Shown: positions 25,790-35,331, numbered from the stretch's first letter. The stretch is DNA of 64,000 nucleotides from an uncultured Roseovarius sp. (GCF_947259555.1 NZ_CAMYMD010000100.1:65944-129943); one strand, 5' to 3'. Numbers and translations: made by a program. The notes: generated by a model not told the origin, from the letters alone.

Positions 25790-25791
25790 TC

Positions 25792-26898
25792 TCATGCCGC
25801 AAACCGGGTGATCGCAAAATCCTCTAGCGGGGTAGCGCAATGCCCCGTGGCGATCAGTTCGGCCATGGCATCCCCCACGCCGGGACCCAATTGAAAACCG
25901 TGTCCGCAGAACCCGAAGGCGTGAAACAATCCCGGAGTTGTGCCCGAGGGGCCAATCACCGGCAGGGTGTCGGCCACGTAACCTTCGCAGCCTGACCATT
26001 GCCGGATTACGGCCGCATCTGCCAATGCCGGAACCAGCCTCAGAACGGCCGCCACCTGAGCAGGCAAACACGTCGGATCGGCACGCGCGAAACCGGGATC
26101 AGGTGCCACGGGAATACGCGAAACGGCTCCGCCAAATACCACATTGCCGCGTTCGACCTGCCGCAAATAGGCGCCGTGCGCTCGGGTCCAGACACCAACC
26201 ACAGGTGCAATGCGATAGGGCAATGGCTCTGTCACGGCCATTTGCGGCCCCCACGTGCTCAGGGGTACATCCTCGCCGAACCGCGCCGCCACGTCCCGCC
26301 CCCACGCACCCGCACAATTCAACAGAACCGCCGCTCTATGGAGGCCCTTCGTCGTCTCCACCACAAACCCCGCCTCGCTATGGCCGATCTTCAAGACCGG
26401 GGCTTGGTCTATGATGCAGGCCCCCGCACGCGCCGCCGCATCGGCAAAGGCAGGCGCCACCAGCCGCGGGTTGGCCGATCCGTCGTTCGGCGAGAAGGAC
26501 GCGGCGATGGCATCCGGTCCAAGCCCCGGAAAGCGGTTGCGGAGGTCGTCTGGCCCAAGCTCTTCAAGCGTCAGGTCCTGAGCCGATGCCGCGCGCGCAT
26601 AACTGCGCATGTCTTCCAACCCGTCGGCGTCGAAAATCAACCGCAGATGTCCCGTCGCGCGAAACTCCACATCGCGGTCCAGCAACGTCTGCGCCTCGTT
26701 CCAGATCGCAAGAGACCGGGCCGCCAGAGGCAGTTGCGCCAAATGCCGCCCACTTCGCCGGATGTTGCCAAAGGACGCCACGGTCGCACCTGCGCCGATC
26801 CGGCGGCGCTCGATCAGCGTCACCCGGGCACCCCGGCGCGCCAGAAACAAAGCCGAGGCCGTTCCCATCAGACCGCCACCAAGAACGATCACATCCAT
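25792..26898 (-). CDS. DAO-family FAD oxidoreductase, opine-oxidase/hydroxyproline-dehydrogenase beta-subunit-like
   Basis: The protein, about 368 residues, starts directly at the FAD fold (MDVIVLGGGLMGTASALFLARRG) and carries ASFGNIRRSGRHLAQLPLA and a C-terminal GFCGHGFQLGPGVGDAMAEL, as in the catalytic (beta/SoxB-like) subunits of heteromeric opine oxidases and D-hydroxyproline dehydrogenases. The matching small 2Fe-2S and FAD/NAD subunits lie in the operon at 32026-33722, on the other strand. I prefer the ATG at 26898 (AAAGGGGC upstream) over the ATG at 26934. The gene is divergent from the LysR gene at 27010 with an LTTR-type box between them. Confidence 0.78.
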   Translation of the reverse strand: MDVIVLGGGLMGTASALFLARRGARVTLIERRRIGAGATVASFGNIRRSGRHLAQLPLAARSLAIWNEAQTLLDRDVEFRATGHLRLIFDADGLEDMRSYARAASAQDLTLEELGPDDLRNRFPGLGPDAIAASFSPNDGSANPRLVAPAFADAAARAGACIIDQAPVLKIGHSEAGFVVETTKGLHRAAVLLNCAGAWGRDVAARFGEDVPLSTWGPQMAVTEPLPYRIAPVVGVWTRAHGAYLRQVERGNVVFGGAVSRIPVAPDPGFARADPTCLPAQVAAVLRLVPALADAAVIRQWSGCEGYVADTLPVIGPSGTTPGLFHAFGFCGHGFQLGPGVGDAMAELIATGHCATPLEDFAITRFAA

Positions 26899-26982
26899 GC
26901 CATCTTGCCCCTTTGACAAAGGAATTTCTGCCATCAGACATCGCAACTCCACTTGTGTCAAAGACGGGAAACGTGACACCCT

Positions 26983-26997
26983 ATAAGCCTAACCTAT
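26983..26997. promoter_or_regulatory. LysR-type operator candidate (T-N11-A), site 1
   Basis: ATAAGCCTAACCTAT lies in the divergent promoter between the flavoprotein (26898, -) and lysR (27010, +). It is flanked by CCTATA and TATAGG (26980-26985 and 26995-27000), an inverted repeat. It differs at only two of 15 bases from site 2 (27891), and both contain T-N11-A with the T and A in register. This is the expected autoregulatory and activation site of the LysR protein. Confidence 0.6.
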
Positions 26998-27009
26998 AGG
27001 GAGACAGTG

Positions 27010-27894
27010 ATGCGCGCGCGCCAGCTTGAGGTCTTTACCGCTGTGATGCGGGCCGGAACCGTGACCGGAGCCGCGCGTCTGCTCAATATATCGCAGCCCG
27101 CGCTCAGTCAGATTCTCATTCACACAGAGGCGCAACTGGGATTTCATCTGTTTGATCGTGAAAAAGGCAGACTGCGCCCAACACCAGAGGCCTATGAGCT
27201 TTACCCCGAGGCCGAGCGTCTGTTTGCAGGCCTTGAAGGGCTCCGTCGCAAAACCTCGGATCTGCGCCTTGGCCGGGCCGGATTGGTGCGGATCGCGGCC
27301 TCTCCCCCGCCCGGCATGTCGCTGCTGCCGCGCGCCCTCAGAACATTCCGCGCAGAACATCCGGATGTCGTTCTGAGGACGCATGTCGCCCCGCTTGCCG
27401 CCATGGTGGATCTTCTGCGCACGGGCGATGCCTCCATGGCCTTGGCGCTCGATGATGATCTGCCCCCGGATATCGCCGTGGAACACATCGGAACCACGAG
27501 CTTTTGTTGCCTTCTACCCGAAGATCACGTGCTGACAGACGCCGACACGCTGGATTTCTCAGATCTGGATGGCGAAACCATCATCTCTTATCGCAGCCAG
27601 ACCCGGCCGCATGACGAGCTGGACATGGCCCTGCGTCGGCGCGGCGGTATTTTTGCCCCACAGATCGAAATTGACAGCTCAATATCTGCGGCTGGCTTCG
27701 TGCGCGCGGGGTTGGGCGTGGCGTTGGTGGATGCGCTTTTGCCGTGGGCGCAGTTTCCCGGCATTGTGGCGCGCCCCCTGACAGACACGCCAAGCTTGCC
27801 GGTTTCCCTGCTGACGGCACGGGGCAAAACGCTTTCGCGCGCCGAAGAGGCCATGCGAAACCTGTTGCACGCCACTCCCCTCATCGAGACATAA
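27010..27894 (+). CDS. LysR-family transcriptional regulator of the hydantoinase/oxidase genes
   Basis: The 294-residue LTTR has an N-terminal HTH (RQLEVFTAVMRAGTVTGAARLLNISQPALSQ, about residues 4-35) and a C-terminal inducer domain (VRIAASPPPGMSLLPRALRTF; GFVRAGLGVALVDALLP). The ATG at 27010 follows an in-frame GTG at 27007, and GGGAGA upstream serves as RBS. The gene sits between two copies of a T-N11-A box: one before it, shared with the divergent flavoprotein gene, and one over its own stop codon just before the hydantoinase operon. It therefore likely controls both transcription units. Confidence 0.9.
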   Translation: MRARQLEVFTAVMRAGTVTGAARLLNISQPALSQILIHTEAQLGFHLFDREKGRLRPTPEAYELYPEAERLFAGLEGLRRKTSDLRLGRAGLVRIAASPPPGMSLLPRALRTFRAEHPDVVLRTHVAPLAAMVDLLRTGDASMALALDDDLPPDIAVEHIGTTSFCCLLPEDHVLTDADTLDFSDLDGETIISYRSQTRPHDELDMALRRRGGIFAPQIEIDSSISAAGFVRAGLGVALVDALLPWAQFPGIVARPLTDTPSLPVSLLTARGKTLSRAEEAMRNLLHATPLIET

Positions 27895-27905
27895 GCCCAA
27901 CTTAT
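27891..27905. promoter_or_regulatory. LysR-type operator candidate (T-N11-A), site 2
   Basis: ATAAGCCCAACTTAT overlaps the lysR stop codon; the full dyad ACATAAG-5 bases-CTTATGT (27889-27907) is perfect. It matches site 1 at 13 of 15 bases and lies 81 bases before the hydantoinase A start, well placed to recruit polymerase to that operon. Confidence 0.6.
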
Positions 27906-27987
27906 GTTCTTCCGCGCGATCCGTCTTGGACGCGCGCCGCTGAATCTGGTCGAGTTTCGGAAACCCACCGGAAAGGACCGAAAAGAG

Positions 27988-30039
27988 ATGGACGGCAACA
28001 TTGCTCCTGCGGACTGGAAGATCGGTGTCGATATTGGCGGCACGTTCATGGATTTTTGCGCATTGGACACCCGCAGCGGCCACATCGCGTCGCTCAAGGT
28101 GCTGACCACCCCCGAGGATCCGGGAGCCGAATTGCTGACCGGCCTCGACTTGCTGGCTGAGCGTGAAGGGCTCGATCCGGCAAGCGTGACCCGCTTTGTG
28201 CATGGCACCACGGTGGGGATCAACACCATCCTGCAACGCAAGGGCGCGCAGCTGGCTTTGATCACCAACAAAGGCTTTGAGGACGTGATCGAACTCGCAC
28301 GCCTGGGAATGCCCGAGATGTATTCGCTTTTCTGTCACAGGGCAGAGCCGCTCATTCCGCGTGACCGTGTCTTTGGCATCCCCGCACGACTGCGCGCAGA
28401 CGGCAGCGAGCCGCTTGCCCCGACGCGCGAGGCGGTGCGCGATGCCGTGAGGCAGGCGCGACACGGCGGGGCTGACGGCATTGTCGTGTCGTTTCTGCAC
28501 AGCTGGCGCAACGGTACGCAAGAAGCCACGGTCAAGGCGATGGTCGAGATCGAGGCTCCCGATCTTTTTGTGTTCACCTCTTCCGAGGTGTGGCCGGTCA
28601 TCCGCGAATACGAGCGCAGTTCCACCGCGATCCTCAACGGCTATGTGCATCCCCGCGTCGCCGGTTACCTTTCCGCGCTTGAGGGGCGGCTGGCCGACCG
28701 GGGCGTGCCCGCGCGCGCCTTGCTGACCAAATCGAATGGCGGCCTGATGAGCGCGCATGAAGGACGGCGGGATTGTGTGTCGATGCTGCTGTCGGGCACG
28801 GCTTCGGGCGTGATGGGTGCGGCATGGCTGGCGCGACAAGCCGGTGAATCGCATGTTCTGACCCTTGATATCGGGGGCACCTCGGCGGATTTCGCGCTTA
28901 TCGTCGACGGCGCGGTGCAATTCGGAACCGATGAGCGGATCGGCGACTTTCCCCTGCATATTCCCTCGGTCTCGGTCAGTTCCATCGCCATCGGCGGCGG
29001 CTCGATCGCCAGCGTCGACAGTCACGGCGTGCTGCGCGTCGGGCCCGACTCGGCAGGCTCCAATCCCGGACCGGCCTGCTATGGGCGCGGAGGCACAGCG
29101 CCCACCGTGACCGACGCGATGGCCGTCTGCGGTTGGCTGGGACAGGCCGAGATGGCCTATGGTCAGCTCGACATCGACCGCGATCTTGCCCGCGACGCAG
29201 TGGAGCGGATCGCCGGGCCAATGGGCCGCAGCGTGGAGGAAACCGCGCAGGCCATTCTCGATATCGCCGTCTCCGAATTGTTCGTGGAGGTCGAAAAACT
29301 GGGCTCACGTGCGGGTGTCGATTTGCGCGACTATGCGCTCATGCCCTTCGGTGGCGGCGGGCCGATGTTGGGGGCATTCCTCGCACGTGAACTTGGCATA
29401 GCGCGCGTTCTGGCGCCGCGCAGGCCCGGTGTGGTGTCCGCGCTTGGCGGATTGGTGGCAGACATGCGGGGTGATTTCCTTCGGACCGTTTTCACCAATC
29501 TTGACGCCAACGCACCCGAGCAACTTCGCAGCGCACTCGCGGATTTGCGGGCTGAGGGACAAGCATGGTTGAAGACCCAAGGCCATGACGGCCCGGCGCA
29601 AATCCGGCTTTCGGCTGACATGCGCTATGCCGGGCAAAGTTATGAAATCGAAACGGCGCTGGAGCCGGATTGGCTCTCTGATCCTGACCGGGTGGCGGCG
29701 GCCTTTCACCAGACACATCGCCAGATCTACGACTTTGACGACCTGGACGGCGCCATCGAGATTGTGAACCTGAGGCTATCGGCGATCGGTGTCACGCCCA
29801 AGCCGGACTTTGCCGTGACGAACACCGACGCCGCCACAGCCACGCCCGCCCGATATGTGCAGATCCAACTGAACGGTGCGCAGGACATTCCGCTCTATGA
29901 GCGCGCCGGTCTCACGCCCGGCGCCGCGTTCGTCGGACCCGCCGTAGTCTGTCAGGAAGACACCACGCTTGCCATCCCGGATGGTGCAAAGGCGCGGGTA
30001 GATCGGCACCTCAACATCCATCTCGAATTCGCGGAGTGA
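27988..30039 (+). CDS. hyuA: Hydantoinase A / oxoprolinase A-type ATPase subunit
   Basis: This protein of 683 residues belongs to the HyuA family, whose members use ATP to open cyclic amides (hydantoins, 5-oxoproline) together with HyuB, or carboxylate ketones in related complexes. The N-terminal actin-like ATPase motif is GVDIGGTFMDF (family: GGTFTD). VHGTTVGINTILQRKGAQLALITNKGFEDVI and the second phosphate motif TLDIGGTSADFAL are all present. The ATG at 27988 is chosen (GGACCGAAAAGAG upstream); the frame is open back to 27904. The hyuB gene follows 4 bases later. The true substrate cannot be read from sequence, as the family is broad. Confidence 0.88.
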   Translation: MDGNIAPADWKIGVDIGGTFMDFCALDTRSGHIASLKVLTTPEDPGAELLTGLDLLAEREGLDPASVTRFVHGTTVGINTILQRKGAQLALITNKGFEDVIELARLGMPEMYSLFCHRAEPLIPRDRVFGIPARLRADGSEPLAPTREAVRDAVRQARHGGADGIVVSFLHSWRNGTQEATVKAMVEIEAPDLFVFTSSEVWPVIREYERSSTAILNGYVHPRVAGYLSALEGRLADRGVPARALLTKSNGGLMSAHEGRRDCVSMLLSGTASGVMGAAWLARQAGESHVLTLDIGGTSADFALIVDGAVQFGTDERIGDFPLHIPSVSVSSIAIGGGSIASVDSHGVLRVGPDSAGSNPGPACYGRGGTAPTVTDAMAVCGWLGQAEMAYGQLDIDRDLARDAVERIAGPMGRSVEETAQAILDIAVSELFVEVEKLGSRAGVDLRDYALMPFGGGGPMLGAFLARELGIARVLAPRRPGVVSALGGLVADMRGDFLRTVFTNLDANAPEQLRSALADLRAEGQAWLKTQGHDGPAQIRLSADMRYAGQSYEIETALEPDWLSDPDRVAAAFHQTHRQIYDFDDLDGAIEIVNLRLSAIGVTPKPDFAVTNTDAATATPARYVQIQLNGAQDIPLYERAGLTPGAAFVGPAVVCQEDTTLAIPDGAKARVDRHLNIHLEFAE

Positions 30040-30043
30040 TCCC

Positions 30044-32029
30044 ATGTCTGACAAGATGACCCTTCAGGTTCTGGCCAACCACGCCCGCGCGGCTGCCGAG
30101 AACATGGCGCACACACTGCATCGCACGGCGCATTCCGCCTTCGTCAAGGAGACACAGGATTTCACTGTGATGCTGATGGACCGGGACGGCGACACCTTTG
30201 CCGTGCCGATGGATCTGGGCGCGACCTGGTATCCGGGCCTGACCTATGGGCGCGCCATTGCAATGGTCGAGGATTACCGGCCCGGCGACGTGGCCTTTAC
30301 CAACGATCCCTATTCCGGCCATGTCGCCACGCATGCGCCTGACACCCACCTGTGGAAACCGGTCTTTCACGAGGGTGAGATCGTGGCCTGGACCGGAGGC
30401 CATATCCACAACACCGATATGGGCGGCGCGGTGCCTGCCTCTCTGTCGCGCTCGCTCACCGAAATTCACCAGGAAGGCGTGCGGTTCCCTCCGATGAAAC
30501 TGGTCAATGAAGGCGTGTTTGACGCCCCGATCCTGCGCATCATGGAGACCAACGTGCGGAAACCCGGTTTGAACATCGGCGACATCAAGGCGCTGGTTGG
30601 CGCGCTGAACACCGGTGAACGCAAGGTTCATGCGATGCTGGCGCGATTTGGCGGCCAGGGCTTCCTGTCCGGGGTCGCGGCGCTCAAGGATCAGGCCGAA
30701 GCGCAGGCCCGCGAGATTTTGCGTGGCATTCCCGATGGCGACTACAGCTTTGCCGATTTTGCCGACGAGGACAGCGATTTCGCCAACCCCTGCCGTCTGC
30801 ATCTGACCCTGCGCATTCGGGGCGACAGCGCGGAGCTGGATTTTACCGGCTCCGACCCACAGCTTGGCTCATCGCTCAATGTTCCCTCTGGCGGCGATCC
30901 GCGCCATACCATTCTGTTGGTCGGGGTCTACTATGTGCTTTACACGCTCAATCCGCGGCTTTTGCTGAATACCGGGCTGACGCGGCCTTTCACCTGTATC
31001 GCGCCCGAGGGCACGGTGCTCAACCCGGTCGCGCCAGCCGCCGTGGGGATGCGGTCGCTGACCTGCGCGCGGCTGCGCTCGGTGATCTTTGGCGCATTCA
31101 GCCAGGCCATACCCGAGCGGATGCCCGCCGCCCCCGCAGGCAACAATTGCATCGTGAATGTCATGACGCATGATGAGCGCAGCGGACAAAAGGTCATCGC
31201 GGCGGTCAATCCGGTGGTCGGTGGTGGCGGCGGCATGCCGCATCGCGACGGCACCAACGGCTCGGGCGCGGATGCCGCCTATCTCAAGAACACCCCCATC
31301 GAGATCACCGAAACCGAGGTGCCGGTCGAGTTCGTCAAATACGGTCTCGCACGTGACAGCGGCGGGGCCGGGCGCTGGCGGGGGGGGCTGGCCACGGAAA
31401 TGGCGTTTCGCGTTTTCGCCCCGGATACGCGCATCACTGCCCGCAACCGCGACCGCTCGCGCTTTCGCCCCTGGGGCGTCCTGGGCGGGCGCGCGGCGGG
31501 GCTGGCGGAAATGGTGATCAATCCCGACACACCGGAGGCGCGCCGCCTGGGCAGCGCCGACACAGCCATATTGCAGCCAGGAGATGTGCTGTCCATCCGC
31601 TCGGCGGGCGGTGGCGGGCGCGGCAACCCGATGCGCCGCGAGACATGGCGCGTCGCCCGGGATGTGGCGCGCGGTCATGTCTCGGAAGAGGCCGCACGCG
31701 ACGCCTATGGTGTGGTGATCCACAACGGCGTGGTCGATGAACCTGCAAGCGCCAATTTGCGCGCCGTCGCGCTCCCGCACACCGCGCATTTCCATTTCGG
31801 ACCAGAGCGCGACGGTTTTGAGGCGCAATGGAGTGACGCCGCCTACGCCCTGCTGACCGATATACTGACGGCCCTGCCCGTGCACTGGCGCTTTTTCGTC
31901 AAGACCGAAATCTTTCGTCGGATGGCTGAACGAGCCGGGGCCGAAGGCGTCCGTGTCGCCTATGCCGAAACCCGCACGCGATTTCCCGAAATTCCGCAGC
32001 CGCACGCGCATGCGGAGGCCGCGGAATGA
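30044..32029 (+). CDS. hyuB: Hydantoinase B / oxoprolinase B-type subunit
   Basis: This 661-residue partner of HyuA shows family motifs KETQDFTVMLMDRDGD, PGDVAFTNDPYSGHVATHAPD (metal-site region), GGHIHNTDMGG and the C-terminal DSGGAGRWRGG. The C-terminal ~110 residues after GGRGNPMRR (which include RDVARGHVSEEAARDAYGVV, usually the family end) continue with a segment I do not recognise (about 565-661), an unusual tail. It overlaps the 2Fe-2S gene by an ATGA (32026-32029). Together HyuA and HyuB presumably open a cyclic amide or ureide ring in an ATP-dependent way. Confidence 0.88.
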   Translation: MSDKMTLQVLANHARAAAENMAHTLHRTAHSAFVKETQDFTVMLMDRDGDTFAVPMDLGATWYPGLTYGRAIAMVEDYRPGDVAFTNDPYSGHVATHAPDTHLWKPVFHEGEIVAWTGGHIHNTDMGGAVPASLSRSLTEIHQEGVRFPPMKLVNEGVFDAPILRIMETNVRKPGLNIGDIKALVGALNTGERKVHAMLARFGGQGFLSGVAALKDQAEAQAREILRGIPDGDYSFADFADEDSDFANPCRLHLTLRIRGDSAELDFTGSDPQLGSSLNVPSGGDPRHTILLVGVYYVLYTLNPRLLLNTGLTRPFTCIAPEGTVLNPVAPAAVGMRSLTCARLRSVIFGAFSQAIPERMPAAPAGNNCIVNVMTHDERSGQKVIAAVNPVVGGGGGMPHRDGTNGSGADAAYLKNTPIEITETEVPVEFVKYGLARDSGGAGRWRGGLATEMAFRVFAPDTRITARNRDRSRFRPWGVLGGRAAGLAEMVINPDTPEARRLGSADTAILQPGDVLSIRSAGGGGRGNPMRRETWRVARDVARGHVSEEAARDAYGVVIHNGVVDEPASANLRAVALPHTAHFHFGPERDGFEAQWSDAAYALLTDILTALPVHWRFFVKTEIFRRMAERAGAEGVRVAYAETRTRFPEIPQPHAHAEAAE

Positions 32030-32352
32030 GGGGCAATGACCCGAGAACAGGCCGCGTACAGCGCCTGGCCGAGTTGGGACGCGCCAATTTGGCCTTTGAA
32101 TTCGACGGCCGGGCCGTTTCGGGCCTCGCGGGAGACACGGTATTGACCGCTGTTCTGGCCACATTCCCGGATCTGCGCGCGGCAGAATTCGGCCCGGAGC
32201 GGCGCGCCGGATTCTGCCTGATGGGAGCCTGTCAGGATTGCTGGCTGTGGCAAGAAGACGGGCCTCGCGTGCGGGCTTGCTCAACCCCCTTGCGCACCGG
32301 GATGCGACTACGTTCCACCCCGCCCGACGGCTGGCCGGGTGCCTTGCAATGA
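32026..32352 (+). CDS. Small [2Fe-2S] ferredoxin-type subunit of a multisubunit amine/amino acid dehydrogenase
   Basis: This 108-residue protein is a 2Fe-2S carrier of the sarcosine-oxidase-alpha-N-terminus type. Its four ligands are C64, C69, C72 (FCLMGACQDC) and C85 (RACSTP). Proteins of this size and motif are the gamma subunits of opine oxidases, D-hydroxyproline dehydrogenase and hydrogen cyanide synthase (HcnA-like). ATGA overlaps on both sides link it to hyuB and to the FAD/NAD subunit that follows, so these proteins are made together. The expected beta subunit is not next to them; the best candidate is at 25792 on the other strand. Confidence 0.82.
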   Translation: MRGNDPRTGRVQRLAELGRANLAFEFDGRAVSGLAGDTVLTAVLATFPDLRAAEFGPERRAGFCLMGACQDCWLWQEDGPRVRACSTPLRTGMRLRSTPPDGWPGALQ

Positions 32353-33722
32353 CCCACGTTCTCATTGTTGGCGCGGGCCCTGCGGGCATCCGCGCCGCTG
32401 AGACGCTCGTCGCAGCCGGGCTCTGTCCGACCGTGGTGGACGAAGGATCGCGGGCCGGGGGGCAGATATATCGCCGACCGCCCGAGGGCTTTGCCCGTCC
32501 GCCGCGCACGCTCTACGGGTCCGAGGCTGACAAGGCCACGCGATTGCACGATGTCTTTGACGGGCTCGTTCGGGACCGGCGGATCGCGTATCACCCTGAG
32601 ACGAGCGTCCTGGGTCTGCATGACGGGCTCGCGCAGGTCTTGGGCCCCGCCGGTGTGACATCCCTCCCCTATGATCACCTGATCATTGCCACCGGAGCAA
32701 CGGACCGGCTGGCCCCCGTGCCCGGTTGGCAGGTGGCAGGCGTCTACAGCCTTGGCGCCGCACAGATCGCGCTCAAAGCGCAAGGTGTGGCGCTTGGGCG
32801 GCGTCTTGTTCTGGCGGGCTCTGGTCCCCTTTTGACGCTCGTCGCGGCGCAACTTCTCGACGCCGGGGCCGAAGTGGCCGCCGTGCTCGACACCGCCCCG
32901 TGGCATGCACAGCTATGGGGCGGCATGAGGATGGCGCTGGCGCGTCCTTTCGTGACACTGCGTGGCCTGCGACTACGCGCGCGTTTGGGTTCGCACTACC
33001 GCGCAGGTGTCACACTCACGGCTATCGAAAGCGACGGTACCGGACCCAATGCGATCATCTGGCGCGACGCGCGCGGCCGGGTACAACGTACAGAGTGCGA
33101 CACCGTGGCGCTTGGCTGGCATCTGCGGGCGGAGACGGTGCTGGCCGATCTGGCCGGCGCACGTTTTGCGTGGTCGGACACATGGGCGCAATGGCTTCCA
33201 GAAACGGACGAGACGGGCCGTGCCGGTGCCGGACTGTATCTCGCAGGTGACGGGATGTCCTTGCGCGGCGCCGACGGCGCGGAGATCGGCGGGCGGCTGG
33301 CGGCGCGCGCCTGTCTTGCCGATCTGGGATATCCGACCGATACCGTCGCCCAGAGACACGACCTGCGCCGCGCCCGGCGCATGCACCGCTTTGCCAAAGG
33401 TGTCGCCAAGGCGTTCCCATGGCCCTCACACATGGTCCGCGCCTTGCCAGACGATACGGTCCTGTGCCGGTGCGAGGGGATCACTGCCAGTGAATTGCGC
33501 GCCGCCCTGCACATGTCGGGGTGCGAGGCGAACCGCGCCAAATCTCTCAGCCGCGTCGGTATGGGGCGCTGTCAGGGGCGTTATTGCCAGGCTGCCGGGA
33601 GCGAAGTGATGGCGGCGGCGTGTGGCGCTCACCCGGCGCAGATGGGTCGCCTGCGGGCTCAGCCGCCCACGCGCCCTGTGACACTCGCCGCGCTCGCCGC
33701 CCGCACCGACACCCAAGACTGA
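32349..33722 (+). CDS. FAD/NAD(P)-dependent oxidoreductase, opine-oxidase alpha / HcnB-like subunit
   Basis: This 457-residue flavoprotein has two dinucleotide folds (VLIVGAGPAGIRAAETL near residue 4 and RRLVLAGSGPLLTLVAAQLL near residue 153) and a C-terminal BFD-like 2Fe-2S site with Cys at 373, 375, 408 and 413 (CRCEG and RCQGRYC). This is the alpha-subunit plan of opine oxidases, D-hydroxyproline dehydrogenase and HcnB. It passes electrons from the catalytic beta subunit via the small ferredoxin. The ATG at 32349 overlaps the previous stop. A 122-base gap separates it from the aldehyde dehydrogenase that follows. Confidence 0.85.
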   Translation: MTHVLIVGAGPAGIRAAETLVAAGLCPTVVDEGSRAGGQIYRRPPEGFARPPRTLYGSEADKATRLHDVFDGLVRDRRIAYHPETSVLGLHDGLAQVLGPAGVTSLPYDHLIIATGATDRLAPVPGWQVAGVYSLGAAQIALKAQGVALGRRLVLAGSGPLLTLVAAQLLDAGAEVAAVLDTAPWHAQLWGGMRMALARPFVTLRGLRLRARLGSHYRAGVTLTAIESDGTGPNAIIWRDARGRVQRTECDTVALGWHLRAETVLADLAGARFAWSDTWAQWLPETDETGRAGAGLYLAGDGMSLRGADGAEIGGRLAARACLADLGYPTDTVAQRHDLRRARRMHRFAKGVAKAFPWPSHMVRALPDDTVLCRCEGITASELRAALHMSGCEANRAKSLSRVGMGRCQGRYCQAAGSEVMAAACGAHPAQMGRLRAQPPTRPVTLAALAARTDTQD

Positions 33723-33844
33723 GCGGCACAATCTTCTGCGCCCGCAGCTGGCGCAGGCGGCGAAAAATGCCGCCATCTGCGCGCTTTCGGCAAATGCTGT
33801 CAGCGCAACCGCGCCAGACTGAGCGCGACAGACACGAGGTTCTC

Positions 33845-35308
33845 ATGACATTTGCCTTCGATCCTTCCGGGCTGACTCTGCCTTTCGGTCACTACATCGG
33901 CGGCCGATACGTTTCCGCAAGTGAAGACATAGCCGTGAGCGCACCCTCAAACGGTGCCATTATGGGGGCCATCCCCCGGGCCGATGCCGCAATGGTGGAC
34001 CGCGCAGTCGAGGCGGCGCGCACGGCCTTGCGAGGCTCTGGTTGGGGGCATGCCGCACCGCGCGAAAGACTACGCGCCCTGCACCGATGGGCCGATCTGA
34101 TCGAGCAGGAGGCCGAGACGCTGGCGCGGCTGGAGGCTGTCTGTTCGTCGCGCCCGGTCGCCGAGGTCATGGCCGGGGATATCCCTGTCACCGCCGAACA
34201 GATCCGCTTCTTCGCAGAGTTCGCGGACAAGGAATGCGATGCGCTCGCGCCCACGCCAGAAGGGCATCTGGGCATGATCACCTCCGAACCCTATGGCGTG
34301 GTGGGGGCTATAACGCCGTGGAATTTCCCGATTTCCATGGCCGGGTGGAAGCTTGGCCCGGCGCTCGCAGCCGGCAACGCGGTTGTTCTCAAGCCGTCGG
34401 AAATGACACCGTGGTCCGCGCTTTACATGGCCGAGCTTTCGGTGCGGGCGGGCCTGCCGGAAGGGTTGATAAACGTCGTCCTGGGGGACGGTCCCGGAAC
34501 CGGCGCCGCGATCACCGGTCATCCCGGTATCGACAAGGTGTCCTTTACCGGATCAACCCGCGCCGGTGCCGCGATCATGGAGAATGTCGCCCGGTGCGGG
34601 ATAAAGCCGATGACGCTGGAGCTTGGCGGCAAGAGCCCGATGGTCGTCTTTGGTGATGCCGATCTCGACCTTGTAGCAGAGTGTCTGGAACGCGGCATCT
34701 TGCCGAATGCGGGGCAGTTCTGCGTTGCGGGCTCGCGGATGATCGTAGCGCGGGAGAGTGCCGAGGCATTGGCAGAACGGCTGACCGAACGGTTCAACCG
34801 GCACGTCCCTGCCCCGACATGGGCCGAGCGCCCCGGCTTCTGCCCGATCATTTCCGAAACGCAACTCTCGCGGATCGACAGCATTGTGCACGCCGCGCGC
34901 GACCACGGCGCCGAGATCCTGTGCGGCGGCGCCCGGTTTGACCGGGAGGGCAGCTATTATCGCCCGACGCTGCTTGCCGGGGCGGCGCAGGACAACCCGG
35001 GCGTCACCGAAGAAATTTTCGGCCCTGTCGCCACGTTTCAGACCTTCGAGACCGAGGACGAGGCGATGGCATTGGCCGCGCACCCGACCTACGGGCTCTG
35101 CGCCGGGTTGTTTACCCGTGACCTTGCCCGCGCGCTTCGCCTGTCGCGCCGGATCGAGGCCGGTACGGTATGGATCAATCGCTATGGCCGCTCGCGCGAC
35201 CACATCTTGCCAACCGGCGGCTGGAAAGCCAGCGGGGTCGGCAAGGATCTGGGACGCGAGGCCTATATTGCCAATCGCCGCACGAAAACCGTGCTGGCGA
35301 CATTATGA
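33845..35308 (+). CDS. NAD(P)-dependent aldehyde dehydrogenase
   Basis: The 487-residue ALDH has [10 protein letters not shown] (about residue 154), the cofactor loop FTGSTRAG, catalytic-base Glu259 (LELGGKSP) and nucleophile Cys293 ([12 protein letters not shown]), 34 residues apart as usual. It resembles the betaine/semialdehyde group; the specific aldehyde is unknown. The ATG at 33845 is used because it opens the conserved domain; the open frame extends far upstream into the oxidoreductase gene. It lies in the + strand hydantoinase operon and likely oxidises the aldehyde made by the flavin dehydrogenase. Confidence 0.88.
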   Translation: MTFAFDPSGLTLPFGHYIGGRYVSASEDIAVSAPSNGAIMGAIPRADAAMVDRAVEAARTALRGSGWGHAAPRERLRALHRWADLIEQEAETLARLEAVCSSRPVAEVMAGDIPVTAEQIRFFAEFADKECDALAPTPEGHLGMITSEPYGVVGAITPWNFPISMAGWKLGPALAAGNAVVLKPSEMTPWSALYMAELSVRAGLPEGLINVVLGDGPGTGAAITGHPGIDKVSFTGSTRAGAAIMENVARCGIKPMTLELGGKSPMVVFGDADLDLVAECLERGILPNAGQFCVAGSRMIVARESAEALAERLTERFNRHVPAPTWAERPGFCPIISETQLSRIDSIVHAARDHGAEILCGGARFDREGSYYRPTLLAGAAQDNPGVTEEIFGPVATFQTFETEDEAMALAAHPTYGLCAGLFTRDLARALRLSRRIEAGTVWINRYGRSRDHILPTGGWKASGVGKDLGREAYIANRRTKTVLATL

Positions 35309-35331
35309 CGGACAGCTTTGAAGGGACCACC

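Noticed and set aside
24302..26071. 589-codon open frame on the - strand
   Set aside because: Antisense to the flavoprotein gene at 24461, whose FAD motifs are intact. The product has no recognisable fold.
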